In this document: piece by piece, positions 42,496-52,324 of the stretch
Position numbering within the stretch: the first letter of the stretch is position 1
How the letters are laid out: every line of letters begins with the position of its first letter
Source: an uncultured Lachnospiraceae bacterium
Lineage (GTDB): Bacteria > Bacillota > Clostridia > Lachnospirales > Lachnospiraceae
DNA: 60,149 bases
NCBI GenBank assembly: GCA_951800685.1
Contig: CATOJY010000021.1
Location: 1 to 60,149 of the forward strand
Direction of reading: 5' to 3'
The notes under the pieces: generated by a model
Database searches by the model: none
The model's input: only the letters and a program-made list of their open reading frames with translations
Told to the model about the DNA's origin: nothing
Position numbers and translations under genes: made by a program

Positions 42496-44538
42496 ATGGG
42501 AAAGATGAAGACGGCTGATTTGGGTGTGACCGCATATGTACTTTCTGCGTTTATCATGCTGATCGTGCCCATTTCATCAGGACTTCTGGATGTTCTGCTG
42601 GCGTGTAATATCGCGGTAGCCTTTACAGTTCTGTTTGGATGTATGTTTGCCAATGAAGTGTTGAAGATGTCATATTTCCCGACCATTCTGCTTTTCACAA
42701 CGATCTTTCGGATCGCCTTAAATGTGTCTTCAACGAAATTGATTCTGACGACCGGTGATCCAGGTAACGTTGTACGCACTTTTGGCCAATATGTGGGCGG
42801 TAATGACCTTGTAGTAGGATGTATTGTTTTTATAATTCTGATTATTGTGCAGTTTATGATCATCAATAAGGGATCTGAGCGTGTGGCTGAGGTTACTGCC
42901 AGATTTACGCTGGATGCTATGCCCGGTAAACAGATGGCGATTGACGCTGACCTGAATACGGGAGCGATTACCGACGCGGAGGCGAAGAAACGCCGTGAGA
43001 AGATACAGGAAGAATCCAGTTTCTTCGGATCTATGGACGGTGCGGTAAAGTATGTTAAAGGAGATGCTACTGCTGGTCTTATCATTACGGTAGTCAATAT
43101 TTTGGGCGGGATCGCCATGGGAGTATGGCGGCAGGGAATGGAGTTGAATGACGCACTGTCGACTTTTACAATTCTGACGATCGGTGATGGTCTTGTCAGC
43201 CAGATTCCATCACTGTTAATTTCTTTGTCTACAGGTATTCTGGTCACTAAGGGATCTAAGGACGCAGATTTCGGTATTGTTTTGGTAGGGCAGCTATTCG
43301 GCGTACCTAAGGTCTTGTATCTAGTGGGGGCAGTTATGGCTTTTCTTGGTGTGATCACCCCGCTTAATTCTGTCGTGTTTGTGGGATTAGGGATGGTATT
43401 TATTGTGGCTGGAAGAGTGATGGCTGGTACGATTGAGACAGCAGAGATCGAGCATGAAGCAGACGAGGAGGAAGCGGCCGCCGAGGAAATCAGGCAGCCG
43501 GAGAATGTTACTTCTTTGCTGCAGGTAGACCCGATTGAACTGGAATTTGGTTATGGTATTATCCCGCTTGCAGATGTTAACCAGGGTGGTGACCTGTTAG
43601 ACCGGGTTGTTATGATCAGACGGCAGATCGCACTGGAACTTGGTACGGTCGTACCGATCATACGTCTGCGTGATAATATACAGTTGAATCCCAATCAATA
43701 TATTATTAAGATCAAAGGCGTACAGGTGAGTGAAGGAGAGATTCTTTTTGATCACTATATGGCCATGAATCCAGGTTATGTGGAGGAAGAGATCACTGGA
43801 ATTCCTACCTTCGAGCCTTCTTTTCATCTTCCAGCGATTTGGATTACAGAAGGACAGAGAGAACGGGCGGAAAGTATGGGATATACTGTAGTAGATCCGC
43901 CATCTATCATAGCAACGCATCTGACCGAGATTATCAGGCAGTACATAGCGGAGCTTCTGACCAGGCAGGATGTGCAGAACCTGGTCAACAATCTGCGGGA
44001 GTCCAATCCTTCCCTGGTGGAGGAGTTGGTGCCGAAACTGCTTGGGCTTGGTGAGATCCAGAAAGTATTGCAGAATTTACTGCGGGAAGGTATCTCGATC
44101 AGAGATCTGCTTACAATCTTTGAGACGCTGGCTGATTATGCAACAACCACAAGGGATACGGATATCTTGACAGAGTATGTCAGACAGAGTTTAAAGCGTG
44201 CAATCTCTAATAAATTTTTCCCTGCTAATGAGACAACCAGCGTAGTAACGTTGGATCCGAAGCTGGAGCAGGAGATCATGAGCAGTGTGAAGCAGACCGA
44301 ACAAGGTGCTTATCTGACGTTAGATCCAGGTAAGACCAGGGCGATCATGGATGCTGTGGGAGTAGAGACGAAGAAATTAGAAGATCTTGGCAAGATGCCT
44401 GTCATCATTACTTCGCCGATTGTACGTGTATATTTTAAGAAGCTTACGGAAGATTATTATAAGGATCTGGTTGTTGTATCTTACAATGAAGTGGAGTCCA
44501 ATATTGAATTACAGTCTGTTGGGATGGTGACAGCATAA
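42496..44538 (+). CDS. flhA: Flagellar biosynthesis protein FlhA
   Basis: The 680-residue protein has eight N-terminal membrane helices, the FHIPEP motif region SKRVAEVTARFTLDAMPGKQM (cited as VAEVTARFTLDAMPGKQM) and a large cytoplasmic domain with VPIIRLRDNIQL and RLTEIIRQYIAELLTRQ-type blocks (here HLTEIIRQYIAELLTRQDV). FlhA forms the nonameric export ring that docks chaperone-substrate complexes. ATG 42496 follows AAAGGAGAAATAG; in-frame ATG 42472 has no RBS. It overlaps the flhF start by one base. Confidence 0.96.
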   Translation: MGKMKTADLGVTAYVLSAFIMLIVPISSGLLDVLLACNIAVAFTVLFGCMFANEVLKMSYFPTILLFTTIFRIALNVSSTKLILTTGDPGNVVRTFGQYVGGNDLVVGCIVFIILIIVQFMIINKGSERVAEVTARFTLDAMPGKQMAIDADLNTGAITDAEAKKRREKIQEESSFFGSMDGAVKYVKGDATAGLIITVVNILGGIAMGVWRQGMELNDALSTFTILTIGDGLVSQIPSLLISLSTGILVTKGSKDADFGIVLVGQLFGVPKVLYLVGAVMAFLGVITPLNSVVFVGLGMVFIVAGRVMAGTIETAEIEHEADEEEAAAEEIRQPENVTSLLQVDPIELEFGYGIIPLADVNQGGDLLDRVVMIRRQIALELGTVVPIIRLRDNIQLNPNQYIIKIKGVQVSEGEILFDHYMAMNPGYVEEEITGIPTFEPSFHLPAIWITEGQRERAESMGYTVVDPPSIIATHLTEIIRQYIAELLTRQDVQNLVNNLRESNPSLVEELVPKLLGLGEIQKVLQNLLREGISIRDLLTIFETLADYATTTRDTDILTEYVRQSLKRAISNKFFPANETTSVVTLDPKLEQEIMSSVKQTEQGAYLTLDPGKTRAIMDAVGVETKKLEDLGKMPVIITSPIVRVYFKKLTEDYYKDLVVVSYNEVESNIELQSVGMVTA

Positions 44539-45776
44539 TGATAATCAAGAAATTTACTGCAAAAACAGAAAATGAAGCGATTGCCAATGCAAAGAAGGAA
44601 CTAGGAGAAGGCGTGGTAGTCATGAATGTCAAGGATGTCAAAGCCAAAGGCTTTTTTGCCTTCTTAAAACCGCACACTGTGGAGGTGACCGTGGCGCTTG
44701 AAGAGGAGGGCGAGAAATATACGGCGGCGGTGTCTGCGATCAATAATGTCATTGCATCCAGTCAGCCACAGGAGCCTGCTGCTGATCTGCCTACGCCTGT
44801 CATAGCGGCGCCGGTTATGACAGAAGACAAGACGCGCAAAGAAAACAGTGCGATCGAGGAGAAACTAGACAGCCTGCAGTCTCTTTTAGAGCAGCAGCTT
44901 CAGAAGCCGGAAGAGGAAAAAGAAGAGAAAGAAAAAAAGGAAAAAGAAGAAGGCGAAGAGAGGCAGGAAGAAGAGACGGAGATCGATAAATTTATGAAAC
45001 TGCTCCAGGATACTATGCTGGACAATGAAGTAGATGAAAAATATGCTGTAGAAATTTTGGAAGAGATTGGACAAATCAATAAACCGAATATGCCTTTTGA
45101 CTACGCACTTGCCAATATCTACCAAAAGATGATTTTAAAGTTTGGGAAACCGGAATGTATTAGTCCAGCATCCAGTGGGATCAAGATGATTTTCTTTATT
45201 GGACCGACGGGGGTAGGTAAGACGACTACGATCGCCAAACTCGCATCGATTTTTAGAGTGGATCAGAAGAAAAAAGTAGCGCTTCTGACTGCTGATACTT
45301 ATCGTATTGCAGCTGCAGAACAGCTCCGTATCTATGCTAATATTCTGGAAGTGCCTTTCCGGATTATCTATACGGTAGAAGAAATTGGAAAGGCAATGGA
45401 GGATTTCAAAGACTATGACTACATTTTAGTAGATACGGCGGGACATTCTCATCAAAATACTACGCAGAAAGAAAGTATGGGGAATTTTATTCATTCTGTG
45501 GATGGTAAGGTGGACAGAGAGGTTTATCTGGTGCTGAGCGCTACGACAAAATACCGTGATCTGATCAGCATAGCAGATTCCTATAAAACAATAGCAGATT
45601 ATAAGCTGATTTTTACTAAATTAGACGAAACAACTACGCTTGGTAATCTATTGAATTTGAAGCTTTATACAGGTGCATCTTTGTCGTATGTGACATATGG
45701 GCAGAATGTTCCAGATGACATAGAGGAGTTTAATCCGCAAAGTACGGTCAAGAAGCTGCTTGGCGGGAAAAACTAA
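44538..45776 (+). CDS. flhF: Flagellar biosynthesis GTPase FlhF
   Basis: The 412-residue protein has an N-terminal B domain (MIIKKFTAKTENEAIANAKK), a Glu/Lys-rich coiled region (about residues 110-155) and a C-terminal SRP-type NG GTPase domain with G1 GPTGVGKTTT at 222-231, TADTYRIAAAEQL, DTAGH and TKLDET. FlhF sets the position and number of flagella with FlhG. Start ATG overlaps the flhA stop. The order flhA-flhF-flhG is conserved. Confidence 0.96.
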   Translation: MIIKKFTAKTENEAIANAKKELGEGVVVMNVKDVKAKGFFAFLKPHTVEVTVALEEEGEKYTAAVSAINNVIASSQPQEPAADLPTPVIAAPVMTEDKTRKENSAIEEKLDSLQSLLEQQLQKPEEEKEEKEKKEKEEGEERQEEETEIDKFMKLLQDTMLDNEVDEKYAVEILEEIGQINKPNMPFDYALANIYQKMILKFGKPECISPASSGIKMIFFIGPTGVGKTTTIAKLASIFRVDQKKKVALLTADTYRIAAAEQLRIYANILEVPFRIIYTVEEIGKAMEDFKDYDYILVDTAGHSHQNTTQKESMGNFIHSVDGKVDREVYLVLSATTKYRDLISIADSYKTIADYKLIFTKLDETTTLGNLLNLKLYTGASLSYVTYGQNVPDDIEEFNPQSTVKKLLGGKN

Positions 45777-45788
45777 GGAGGAGGGCTG

Positions 45789-46664
45789 ATGGATCAGGCT
45801 GAACAATTAAGGAATATAATTAAAGCAAACGGTCAGTCGCAGCGGCCTTTGGCAAGGGTGATCACTGTCACGAGCGGTAAGGGCGGTGTGGGGAAATCCA
45901 ATACGGCGATCAATCTGGCGATCCAGTTTCGAAAGATGGGACAGAGGGTCATTATACTGGATGCAGATTTTGGATTAGCTAATATAGAGATTATGTTTGG
46001 TGCGGTTCCCAAACATAACCTGTGTGATTTAATTTATCAGGGAAAGAGCATTAAGGATATCATTACATGGGGGCCAATGGACGTTGGGTTTATATCTGGT
46101 GGTTCCGGTATAGCTGGTATGTCGAATCTAAGCAGGGATTATTTGAATTATATTGTGCAGAATCTTGTGCAGCTTGACGAGATGGCAGATACGATCATCA
46201 TCGACACAGGAGCGGGCATTTCAGACGCTGTGGTAGAATTTCTGGTGGCCAGTGGGGAGATACTTCTTGTGACGACTCCAGAACCCACTTCGATTACAGA
46301 TTCTTATTCTCTCCTAAAAGCGTTGAATAGGCATCCACGGTATTCGAGTGAGACTACCTCGGTCAAGGTGATTGCCAACAAGGTATCAAATGAAGCAGAA
46401 GGTGAAGCGCTGTTTTCAAAGCTTAAGGCTGTCGTAGTGCGGTATTTGCGGGTACCTATTACCTATCTTGGAATGATCCCACAAGACCAACAACTTGCGA
46501 AGGCAGTTATGCAGCAGATGCCAGTGTCCCTGGATAATCCGCGGGCAAAGGCGACGCTTGCTTATGAATCACTGGCGGCAAAGTTGATGAATAAAGAGCT
46601 GAACAGTAATTTGACAAAGCGTGGTATGGCGGCATTTTTCTCTCATATCATAAGTAAGAGATAG
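45789..46664 (+). CDS. flhG: FlhG/YlxH, MinD-like ATPase controlling flagellar number
   Basis: The 291-residue protein is a deviant Walker ATPase: VTSGKGGVGKSNTAINLA near residues 27-44, then LDADFGLANIEIM and IDTGAGISDAVVEFL. It stimulates FlhF GTPase and helps assemble the C-ring. The N-terminal MDQAEQLRNIIKAN segment is the FlhF-activating region in B. subtilis FlhG. RBS AAGGAGGAGGGCTG. It lies between flhF and the PilZ gene. Confidence 0.95.
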   Translation: MDQAEQLRNIIKANGQSQRPLARVITVTSGKGGVGKSNTAINLAIQFRKMGQRVIILDADFGLANIEIMFGAVPKHNLCDLIYQGKSIKDIITWGPMDVGFISGGSGIAGMSNLSRDYLNYIVQNLVQLDEMADTIIIDTGAGISDAVVEFLVASGEILLVTTPEPTSITDSYSLLKALNRHPRYSSETTSVKVIANKVSNEAEGEALFSKLKAVVVRYLRVPITYLGMIPQDQQLAKAVMQQMPVSLDNPRAKATLAYESLAAKLMNKELNSNLTKRGMAAFFSHIISKR

Positions 46665-46710
46665 CTGCTTCATAGTAAATAGTATCTGAACGATCAGAGA
46701 GGAGGATAAT

Positions 46711-47478
46711 ATGGCAAATCTTTTGTCTAAATATGTGGTTCCAGGCTGCCGGGTGGATCTGCAGGAAATTGATCATCTTGAATTAGACGAGATGGATGAG
46801 GCAGAAGGCAGTGAGGAGATCAGAACAGGGAATAGAGGGTATCAGAGTAAAGTGCTCGATGTTCTTTCTGAGGACAGACTGGAAATATTGATGCCGATGG
46901 AGAAATCCAAAATTGTTCCACTGCCAGTGGACGGCGAATATGATCTCTACTTTTTTACAGATGGCGGACTGTATCAGTGTTACGCCAGAGTGACAGATCG
47001 TTATAAAGATAACAGTGTATATGTTTTGGTGATGGATCTGATCAGTAATCTGCGCAAATATCAGAGGAGAGAGTACTATCGTCTCAGCTGTGCACTGGAA
47101 ATGAATTCCAGACCGTTGCAGGTAGACGAGGCAAAGCTTGCAGAGGCAGGGAGAAAAGAAGTAAAGGTACCAAATCTGCCGCTTAAGGATAGTGTGGTTG
47201 TAGATATCAGCGGCGGTGGCCTTAGATTTGTTGCGGACTATGCCTATGAAGTAGAAAGTTTAATCATGTGTAGATATCGTCTGCTGATTGGCAAGGAAGA
47301 GAAAGAATATAATCTGGTCGGAAAGGTATTGGCGGTCAAGGAATTGGAAAACCGTCCAGGTTCTTTTGAGCATAGGATCCAGTATCTGAACATGGACACA
47401 GAAGAGAGAGAAGAGATCATTAAATATATTTTTGACGAAGAACGCAGAACACTTAGGAATCAGAAAAGAAGCTGGTAG
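46711..47478 (+). CDS. PilZ-domain flagellar brake protein (YcgR/YpfA-like)
   Basis: The 255-residue protein has an N-terminal YcgR-type domain (to about residue 110) and a C-terminal PilZ domain with the c-di-GMP motif RKYQRREYYR and DISGGGLRF (near 165). Such proteins bind c-di-GMP and slow the motor at the stator or switch. RBS GAGAGGAGGATAAT. It is placed between flhG and cheB inside the operon, tying motility to c-di-GMP. No diguanylate cyclase is present in this window. Confidence 0.92.
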   Translation: MANLLSKYVVPGCRVDLQEIDHLELDEMDEAEGSEEIRTGNRGYQSKVLDVLSEDRLEILMPMEKSKIVPLPVDGEYDLYFFTDGGLYQCYARVTDRYKDNSVYVLVMDLISNLRKYQRREYYRLSCALEMNSRPLQVDEAKLAEAGRKEVKVPNLPLKDSVVVDISGGGLRFVADYAYEVESLIMCRYRLLIGKEEKEYNLVGKVLAVKELENRPGSFEHRIQYLNMDTEEREEIIKYIFDEERRTLRNQKRSW

Positions 47479-47499
47479 ATAGACGGGAGGTAAGTCGTT

Positions 47500-48573
47500 A
47501 TGAAAAAAATACTGGTTATTGATGACTCTGCACTTATGAGAAGGGTTCTCTGTGATATAATAAACAGCGACAGTAGATTCCATGTAGAAGATCGGGCAAA
47601 TAATGGGCTGGAGGCATTGGAGCTGCTGAGCAGGAAGACATATGATGCAGTCGTGTTGGATGTCAACATGCCGCAGATGAACGGCCTGGAGCTGTTAAAG
47701 GAATTGCAGGACCGTAAGATTGCGGTAAGAGTTATGATGGCCAGTACTGACACCAGAGAAGGCGCCAAAACTACATTGGATGCATTAGAACTGGGAGCAC
47801 TGGATTTTATTCACAAACCGAATAATGCGATGGACTGTAGGGGAGACTCATTCAAAAAGAAGATGCTTTCGATTCTTGTTGCGGTCTCAGAGTCCAGGAT
47901 TCCATCTTATAAGAGCACTGCGATCGCTGCAGAGGAGACGAAAGCTTCCAGAAAAATGTTGGAGCTGGTCGGAAAACATTCCTCTTCTGTGATGGGCAGT
48001 AAAGTGATTGCGCTGGCAAGTTCTACAGGAGGTCCTAAGGCGCTACAGTCAGTTATTCCGAGATTACCGAGGAATCTGAATGCACCGATGGTGATCGTAC
48101 AGCATATGCCGGCAGGATTTACCGCTTCCCTGGCCGAACGGCTTGACACATTAAGTCAGATTAGTGTCAAGGAAGCAGCGGAAGGCGATGTGTTAGAATC
48201 TGGCAAGGTATACATAGCCAAAGGTGGTAAGCATTTAAACGTTGTATATTCGGGTGGTAGACACATCATTCATTACTCAGACGAACCGACCAGAGAGGGC
48301 GTAAAGCCCTGTGCTAATTATATGTATGAATCTCTGCGGGACAGCAGATATGACCAGGTTGTCTGCGTTGTCATGACCGGTATGGGAGCCGATGGTACAC
48401 AGGGAATCCGCAATTTAAAAGCGAAAAAAAAGATTCACGTGATCGCACAGGAAGAAGGTACATGTGCAGTGTATGGAATGCCGAAAAGTGTTGTGAAGTC
48501 CGGCGTGACAGACCAAATTGTGCCGCTTGACCAGATTGCGCAGGAAATCATAATGAACGTGGGGGTAAAATAA
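47500..48573 (+). CDS. cheB: Chemotaxis response regulator protein-glutamate methylesterase CheB
   Basis: The 357-residue protein has an N-terminal receiver (DDSALMRRVL, Asp54 in VVLDVNMPQMNG) and a C-terminal methylesterase domain with the catalytic Ser in ALASSTGGPK, His in VQHMPAGFT and Asp in MTGMGADGTQG. It removes methyl groups from and deamidates chemoreceptors. RBS GGGAGGTAAGTCGTT. The operon lacks a neighbouring cheR; that gene must lie elsewhere. Confidence 0.97.
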   Translation: MKKILVIDDSALMRRVLCDIINSDSRFHVEDRANNGLEALELLSRKTYDAVVLDVNMPQMNGLELLKELQDRKIAVRVMMASTDTREGAKTTLDALELGALDFIHKPNNAMDCRGDSFKKKMLSILVAVSESRIPSYKSTAIAAEETKASRKMLELVGKHSSSVMGSKVIALASSTGGPKALQSVIPRLPRNLNAPMVIVQHMPAGFTASLAERLDTLSQISVKEAAEGDVLESGKVYIAKGGKHLNVVYSGGRHIIHYSDEPTREGVKPCANYMYESLRDSRYDQVVCVVMTGMGADGTQGIRNLKAKKKIHVIAQEEGTCAVYGMPKSVVKSGVTDQIVPLDQIAQEIIMNVGVK

Positions 48574-48574
48574 T

Positions 48575-50653
48575 ATGGACGTTAGTCAGTATCTTGAGAT
48601 TTTTCTTGATGAAACAGATGAGCATTTGCAGAACCTGAATACGCAGATTCTCCAGCTTGAACAGGAGCCGGACAACATGGATACGATCAATGAGATCTTC
48701 CGTGCTGCGCATTCCCTGAAAGGTATGGCAGGTACTATGGGCTATAAGAGAATGCAGACTCTAACCCATGACATGGAAAATGTATTTTCAGAGGTTCGCA
48801 ATGGTAACATTAAAGTCAAAGCGGAGATGATAGATGTACTGTTCCAATGTCTGGACGCTCTGGATGAGTATAATGCAAATATACGAGAGAATGCTGACGA
48901 AGGTACGAATGACAATGAGCCTTTGATCAAACAGCTAAATGAGATCATGAATGATGGTAAAGACCAGAGTGATGGCGTCCATGAGCAGCCAGCAACGCCT
49001 GAGCAGCCAGTGGCAAGTGGTGGTAAGAAATGGCTGGAGATCAAACTTGGGGACAGTGAGCGTTCGGTCTTAAAGGAAGCGGCAAAACAGGGTAAGAATG
49101 TATATGGCCTTACGGTCAGCATACAGGAAACTTGTATCTTGAAGGCGGCCAGGGCTTTTTTGGTATTTAAAGCGATCGAGGAAGACGGTGAGATCATTGT
49201 ATCTGATCCGCCGACCCAGGAAATTGAGGATGAGAAGTTTGGCTGGGATTTCAGTTTGATCATTATATCGGACAGTACTATTGATAAAGTGATTGAGGCA
49301 GCGAAAAATGTATCAGAGATTGAAGATGTAGTTGGTGATGTCTTAGATCTGGATCATGAGGCGGCGGCTCCACCAAAAACGGAGGAGCCAAAAGCAGAGG
49401 AAGAGGAACAACATTCTGTACCAGCAGCGCCGGCACCAGTAGCGCCTGTTAAGAATGATAAGAAGGCAGAGGAGAAGAAACCGGCAGCAAGTAAACCAGT
49501 GGTGAACAGGACTGTCAGAGTGGATATCGAGAAACTGGATACATTGATGAATCTGGTGAGTGAGTTGATCATCGCGAAGAACTCTCTCGTATCGGCGTCT
49601 ACAGTATCAGGTACATCCAGTACCGCGGTTAACGAGCAGATTGAATATCTGGAGAGCGTGACAACATCTTTACATGAGTCTGTCATGAAAGTGAGAATGG
49701 TACCAATTGAGAGCACTGTAAGCAAATTCCCTCGGATGGTACGTGATCTGCAGAAGAAACTTGGTAAGAAGATGGAACTGTATATGTCAGGTGAAGAGAC
49801 AGAACTTGATCGTACTGTGGTGGACGAGATTGGCGATCCGCTTATGCATCTTCTGCGTAATTCTGCTGACCATGGTCTGGAGTCTGCGGAACTGCGTAAG
49901 GAAAGAGGAAAACCGGAAGTTGGATCTATTTTCCTGGATGCTTATCAGGATGGTAATAACGTAGTAATCGAAGTGCGTGACGATGGTAACGGTATCGATA
50001 CCCAGGCTGTTAGAAATAAGGCGATTGAGCGTGGCGTCATTACACCTGAACAGGCAGAGAACATGAGCGAGAAGGATAGTATCGAGCTGTTGTTTAACGC
50101 TGGATTCTCCACAGCTAAAGTGGTATCTGATGTTTCTGGCCGAGGAGTTGGGCTTGATGTTGTTAAGTCAAAGATTGAGGCTTTGAGTGGTGAAGTGGAA
50201 GTGAAATCTAAGCTGGGAGAAGGCAGTTCCTGGATCATTAGACTTCCGCTTACTCTGGCAATTATCCAGGCGCTTATGGTGGATATCGGTAATGAAAAGT
50301 ATGCGATTTCTCTCGGTGCGATCCAGACGATTGAAGATATCCCTCCACGGGATGTGAAACTTGTGCAGGCGAAAGAAGTAATCCAGCTGCGTGATCTTGT
50401 TATTCCGTTGATTCGTCTCAATGCGATCCTTGATATTGAAAGCAAGAAGGATCCGGAAGAAAATATGGTTGTTGTCATTGTGAAGAAGGGCGATAAGCTG
50501 GCCGGCCTGGTAGTAGATGAGTTAATCGGACAGCAGGAGATCGTAATCAAACCGTTGGGCAAATATGTCAGCAAATGCAAGGTGATCAGTGGCGCGACCG
50601 TTTTAGGCGACGGTGAAGTTGCTCTGATTCTGGATGCCAATACATTGATCTAA
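48575..50653 (+). CDS. cheA: Chemotaxis sensor kinase CheA
   Basis: The 692-residue protein has an Hpt domain with phospho-His46 in RAAHSLKGMAGTMGY, a P2 region, Ala/Pro/Glu-rich linkers, the dimerisation domain (VDIEKLDTLMNLVSELI), the ATPase lid and N-box (DHGLESAELRKERGK, then RDDGNGID and VSDVSGRGVGLDVV) and a C-terminal CheW-like domain. It phosphorylates CheY and CheB in response to receptors. It begins one base after cheB ends (stop TAA at 48571-48573, ATG 48575). Confidence 0.97.
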   Translation: MDVSQYLEIFLDETDEHLQNLNTQILQLEQEPDNMDTINEIFRAAHSLKGMAGTMGYKRMQTLTHDMENVFSEVRNGNIKVKAEMIDVLFQCLDALDEYNANIRENADEGTNDNEPLIKQLNEIMNDGKDQSDGVHEQPATPEQPVASGGKKWLEIKLGDSERSVLKEAAKQGKNVYGLTVSIQETCILKAARAFLVFKAIEEDGEIIVSDPPTQEIEDEKFGWDFSLIIISDSTIDKVIEAAKNVSEIEDVVGDVLDLDHEAAAPPKTEEPKAEEEEQHSVPAAPAPVAPVKNDKKAEEKKPAASKPVVNRTVRVDIEKLDTLMNLVSELIIAKNSLVSASTVSGTSSTAVNEQIEYLESVTTSLHESVMKVRMVPIESTVSKFPRMVRDLQKKLGKKMELYMSGEETELDRTVVDEIGDPLMHLLRNSADHGLESAELRKERGKPEVGSIFLDAYQDGNNVVIEVRDDGNGIDTQAVRNKAIERGVITPEQAENMSEKDSIELLFNAGFSTAKVVSDVSGRGVGLDVVKSKIEALSGEVEVKSKLGEGSSWIIRLPLTLAIIQALMVDIGNEKYAISLGAIQTIEDIPPRDVKLVQAKEVIQLRDLVIPLIRLNAILDIESKKDPEENMVVVIVKKGDKLAGLVVDELIGQQEIVIKPLGKYVSKCKVISGATVLGDGEVALILDANTLI

Positions 50654-50673
50654 GCAGAGGGAGGGACGATCAC

Positions 50674-51126
50674 ATGGAAGAATTAAAAGCAACCGGAGAA
50701 AGCAAACAGTTTATCGTGATCAAACTGGGTGAAGAACAATACGGGATAGATATCAAATATATTGAGAATATTGTCAGGATGCAGCATATTACACGGGTAC
50801 CGAAGGTGGATTCCTATTTGAAAGGTGTGATCAATTTACGGGGTGAGGTCATTCCTGTTATGAGTATTCGTATTAAGATGGGACTGGAGCCTGACAAGGA
50901 AACGAAATCCAGCCGGATCATCATTCTGAAGCTTGGAATGAATGGTCTAATCGGTGTCATAGTCGATGAAGTGAAAGAGGTTGTGACGCTGGAAAGTGAT
51001 CAGATTGAGAAGATAGCGTATGATTCTAAAGAAGAAAAGGACAGCTTTTTATATGGAGTTGGTAAGTGTGCAGGAGGGCTGATCTCACTGTTGGATCTGA
51101 ATTCAGTAGTACTGGAGAACTTATAG
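50674..51126 (+). CDS. cheW: Chemotaxis coupling protein CheW
   Basis: The 150-residue protein is a single CheW domain: KLGEEQYGIDIKYIENIV, then KGVINLRGEVIPVMSIRIKM and NGLIGVIVDEVKEVV. It couples receptors to CheA. RBS GAGGGAGGGACG precedes ATG 50674. It lies between cheA and cheC. The Glu/Lys-rich C-terminal DSKEEKDSFLYGVGKC is part of the normal fold. Confidence 0.97.
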   Translation: MEELKATGESKQFIVIKLGEEQYGIDIKYIENIVRMQHITRVPKVDSYLKGVINLRGEVIPVMSIRIKMGLEPDKETKSSRIIILKLGMNGLIGVIVDEVKEVVTLESDQIEKIAYDSKEEKDSFLYGVGKCAGGLISLLDLNSVVLENL

Positions 51127-51137
51127 GAGGATGTATA

Positions 51138-51752
51138 GTGGGCGGGATTACATTAGAAAAAATGTCCGATGAATATTTCGATGTCCTGAAAGAACTGGGG
51201 AATATTGGGGCTGGCAATGCAACTACAGCATTGTCGCAGATGATGCAGTGTAAAGTTGATATGTCGGTCCCACAAGTGAAATTAATGGAGTTCAAAGAGC
51301 TTGGACAGCTTATGGGCGGCGAAGAGATCATTATGGCAGGTATTTATCTTGCTATCGAGGGTGACGTTGCCGGCAGCATTATGTTTCTGTTAGAAAAACA
51401 GGCGGCCAGGCATCTTGTAAACAAACTGATGGGGACGTCTATAGAGGGAGAAGAGTTCTCAGAGATGGAATTTTCAGCGCTGAAAGAGGTGGGGAACATC
51501 ATTACAGCAGCTTATTTGAATTCTTTGGCGAGCTTGACGAATTTGACACTCCAACCATCTGTACCAGATTTAACAGTGGATATGGCGGGTGCAATCTTAA
51601 GCGTCCCTGCGATTGAGTTTGGTGCATTGGGGGATAAGATGCTGCTAATACAGACGCAGTTTTTTGATGATGTGGTTTTGGATGGATATTTTATCCTTGT
51701 TCCAAATTTGGATTCCTATGGTAAGATTTTATCGGCGTTAGGGCTTGGTTAA
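51138..51752 (+). CDS. cheC: CheC, CheY-P phosphatase
   Basis: From GTG 51138, seven bases after AGGAGG, the protein has 204 residues; upstream in-frame sequence overlaps cheW. Two phosphatase half-sites fit D/SxxxExxN: DVLKELGN in the first repeat and SALKEVGN in the second. CheC dephosphorylates CheY-P and binds CheD, linking adaptation to receptor deamidation. It is shorter than FliY because it lacks the FliN domain and Met-rich linker. Confidence 0.95.
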   Translation: MGGITLEKMSDEYFDVLKELGNIGAGNATTALSQMMQCKVDMSVPQVKLMEFKELGQLMGGEEIIMAGIYLAIEGDVAGSIMFLLEKQAARHLVNKLMGTSIEGEEFSEMEFSALKEVGNIITAAYLNSLASLTNLTLQPSVPDLTVDMAGAILSVPAIEFGALGDKMLLIQTQFFDDVVLDGYFILVPNLDSYGKILSALGLG

Positions 51753-51805
51753 GGCATGATCGCGGTAAATATAAACTGATAAATATAAACAGGAGATGTC
51801 ATATT

Positions 51806-52291
51806 ATGGGCAATGTGATAAAGGTCGGTATGGCTGATTTGAATGTATGCGTCAGTCCTGACAGCATTACCACGTTAGGACTGGGGTCCTGTGTTGGAAT
51901 TGCAATCCGCGATCCGGTTACGAAGATTGGAGGTCTGGCACATGTTATGCTGCCAGATAGTACAACGATCCGCAATAATACTAATATTCCTAAATTTGCA
52001 GATACTGGAATAGAAGAACTGGTAAAACGTGTGGTGGCAAAAGGGGCTAATAGGGGACGTCTGGTTGCTAAAATAGCAGGCGGTGCACAGATGTTTGCTT
52101 TTCAAAGTAAGAATGATATGGTTCGCGTGGGAGAGCGGAATGTGGAGGCAGCTAAGAAAAAGCTGGCACAATTGCGTATTCCGGTTCTGGCACAGGACAC
52201 AGGTAAGAATTATGGAAGAACTGTTATTTTCTATCCGGAGACCGGAGACTATGTGATCCGAGCGGTAGGGAAACCGGAGAATACTATTTAA
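51806..52291 (+). CDS. cheD: Chemoreceptor glutamine deamidase CheD
   Basis: The 161-residue protein shows the CheD active site: Thr in TTLGLGSCVGIA, catalytic Cys29 and His46 in GGLAHVMLPDS, with RNTNIPKFADTGIEEL after. CheD deamidates receptor Gln residues and its activity is controlled by CheC. RBS AGGAGATGTCATATT. The window carries the B. subtilis cheB-cheA-cheW-cheC-cheD order. Confidence 0.97.
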   Translation: MGNVIKVGMADLNVCVSPDSITTLGLGSCVGIAIRDPVTKIGGLAHVMLPDSTTIRNNTNIPKFADTGIEELVKRVVAKGANRGRLVAKIAGGAQMFAFQSKNDMVRVGERNVEAAKKKLAQLRIPVLAQDTGKNYGRTVIFYPETGDYVIRAVGKPENTI

Positions 52292-52324
52292 GGGACCGGC
52301 TAGGAGCGGTGGAAGGATTGTAAA

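Noticed and set aside
42459..43358. Minus-strand 299-codon reading frame
   Set aside because: It is antisense to flhA, whose FlhA protein motifs are unambiguous; no RBS or domain supports the opposite frame.
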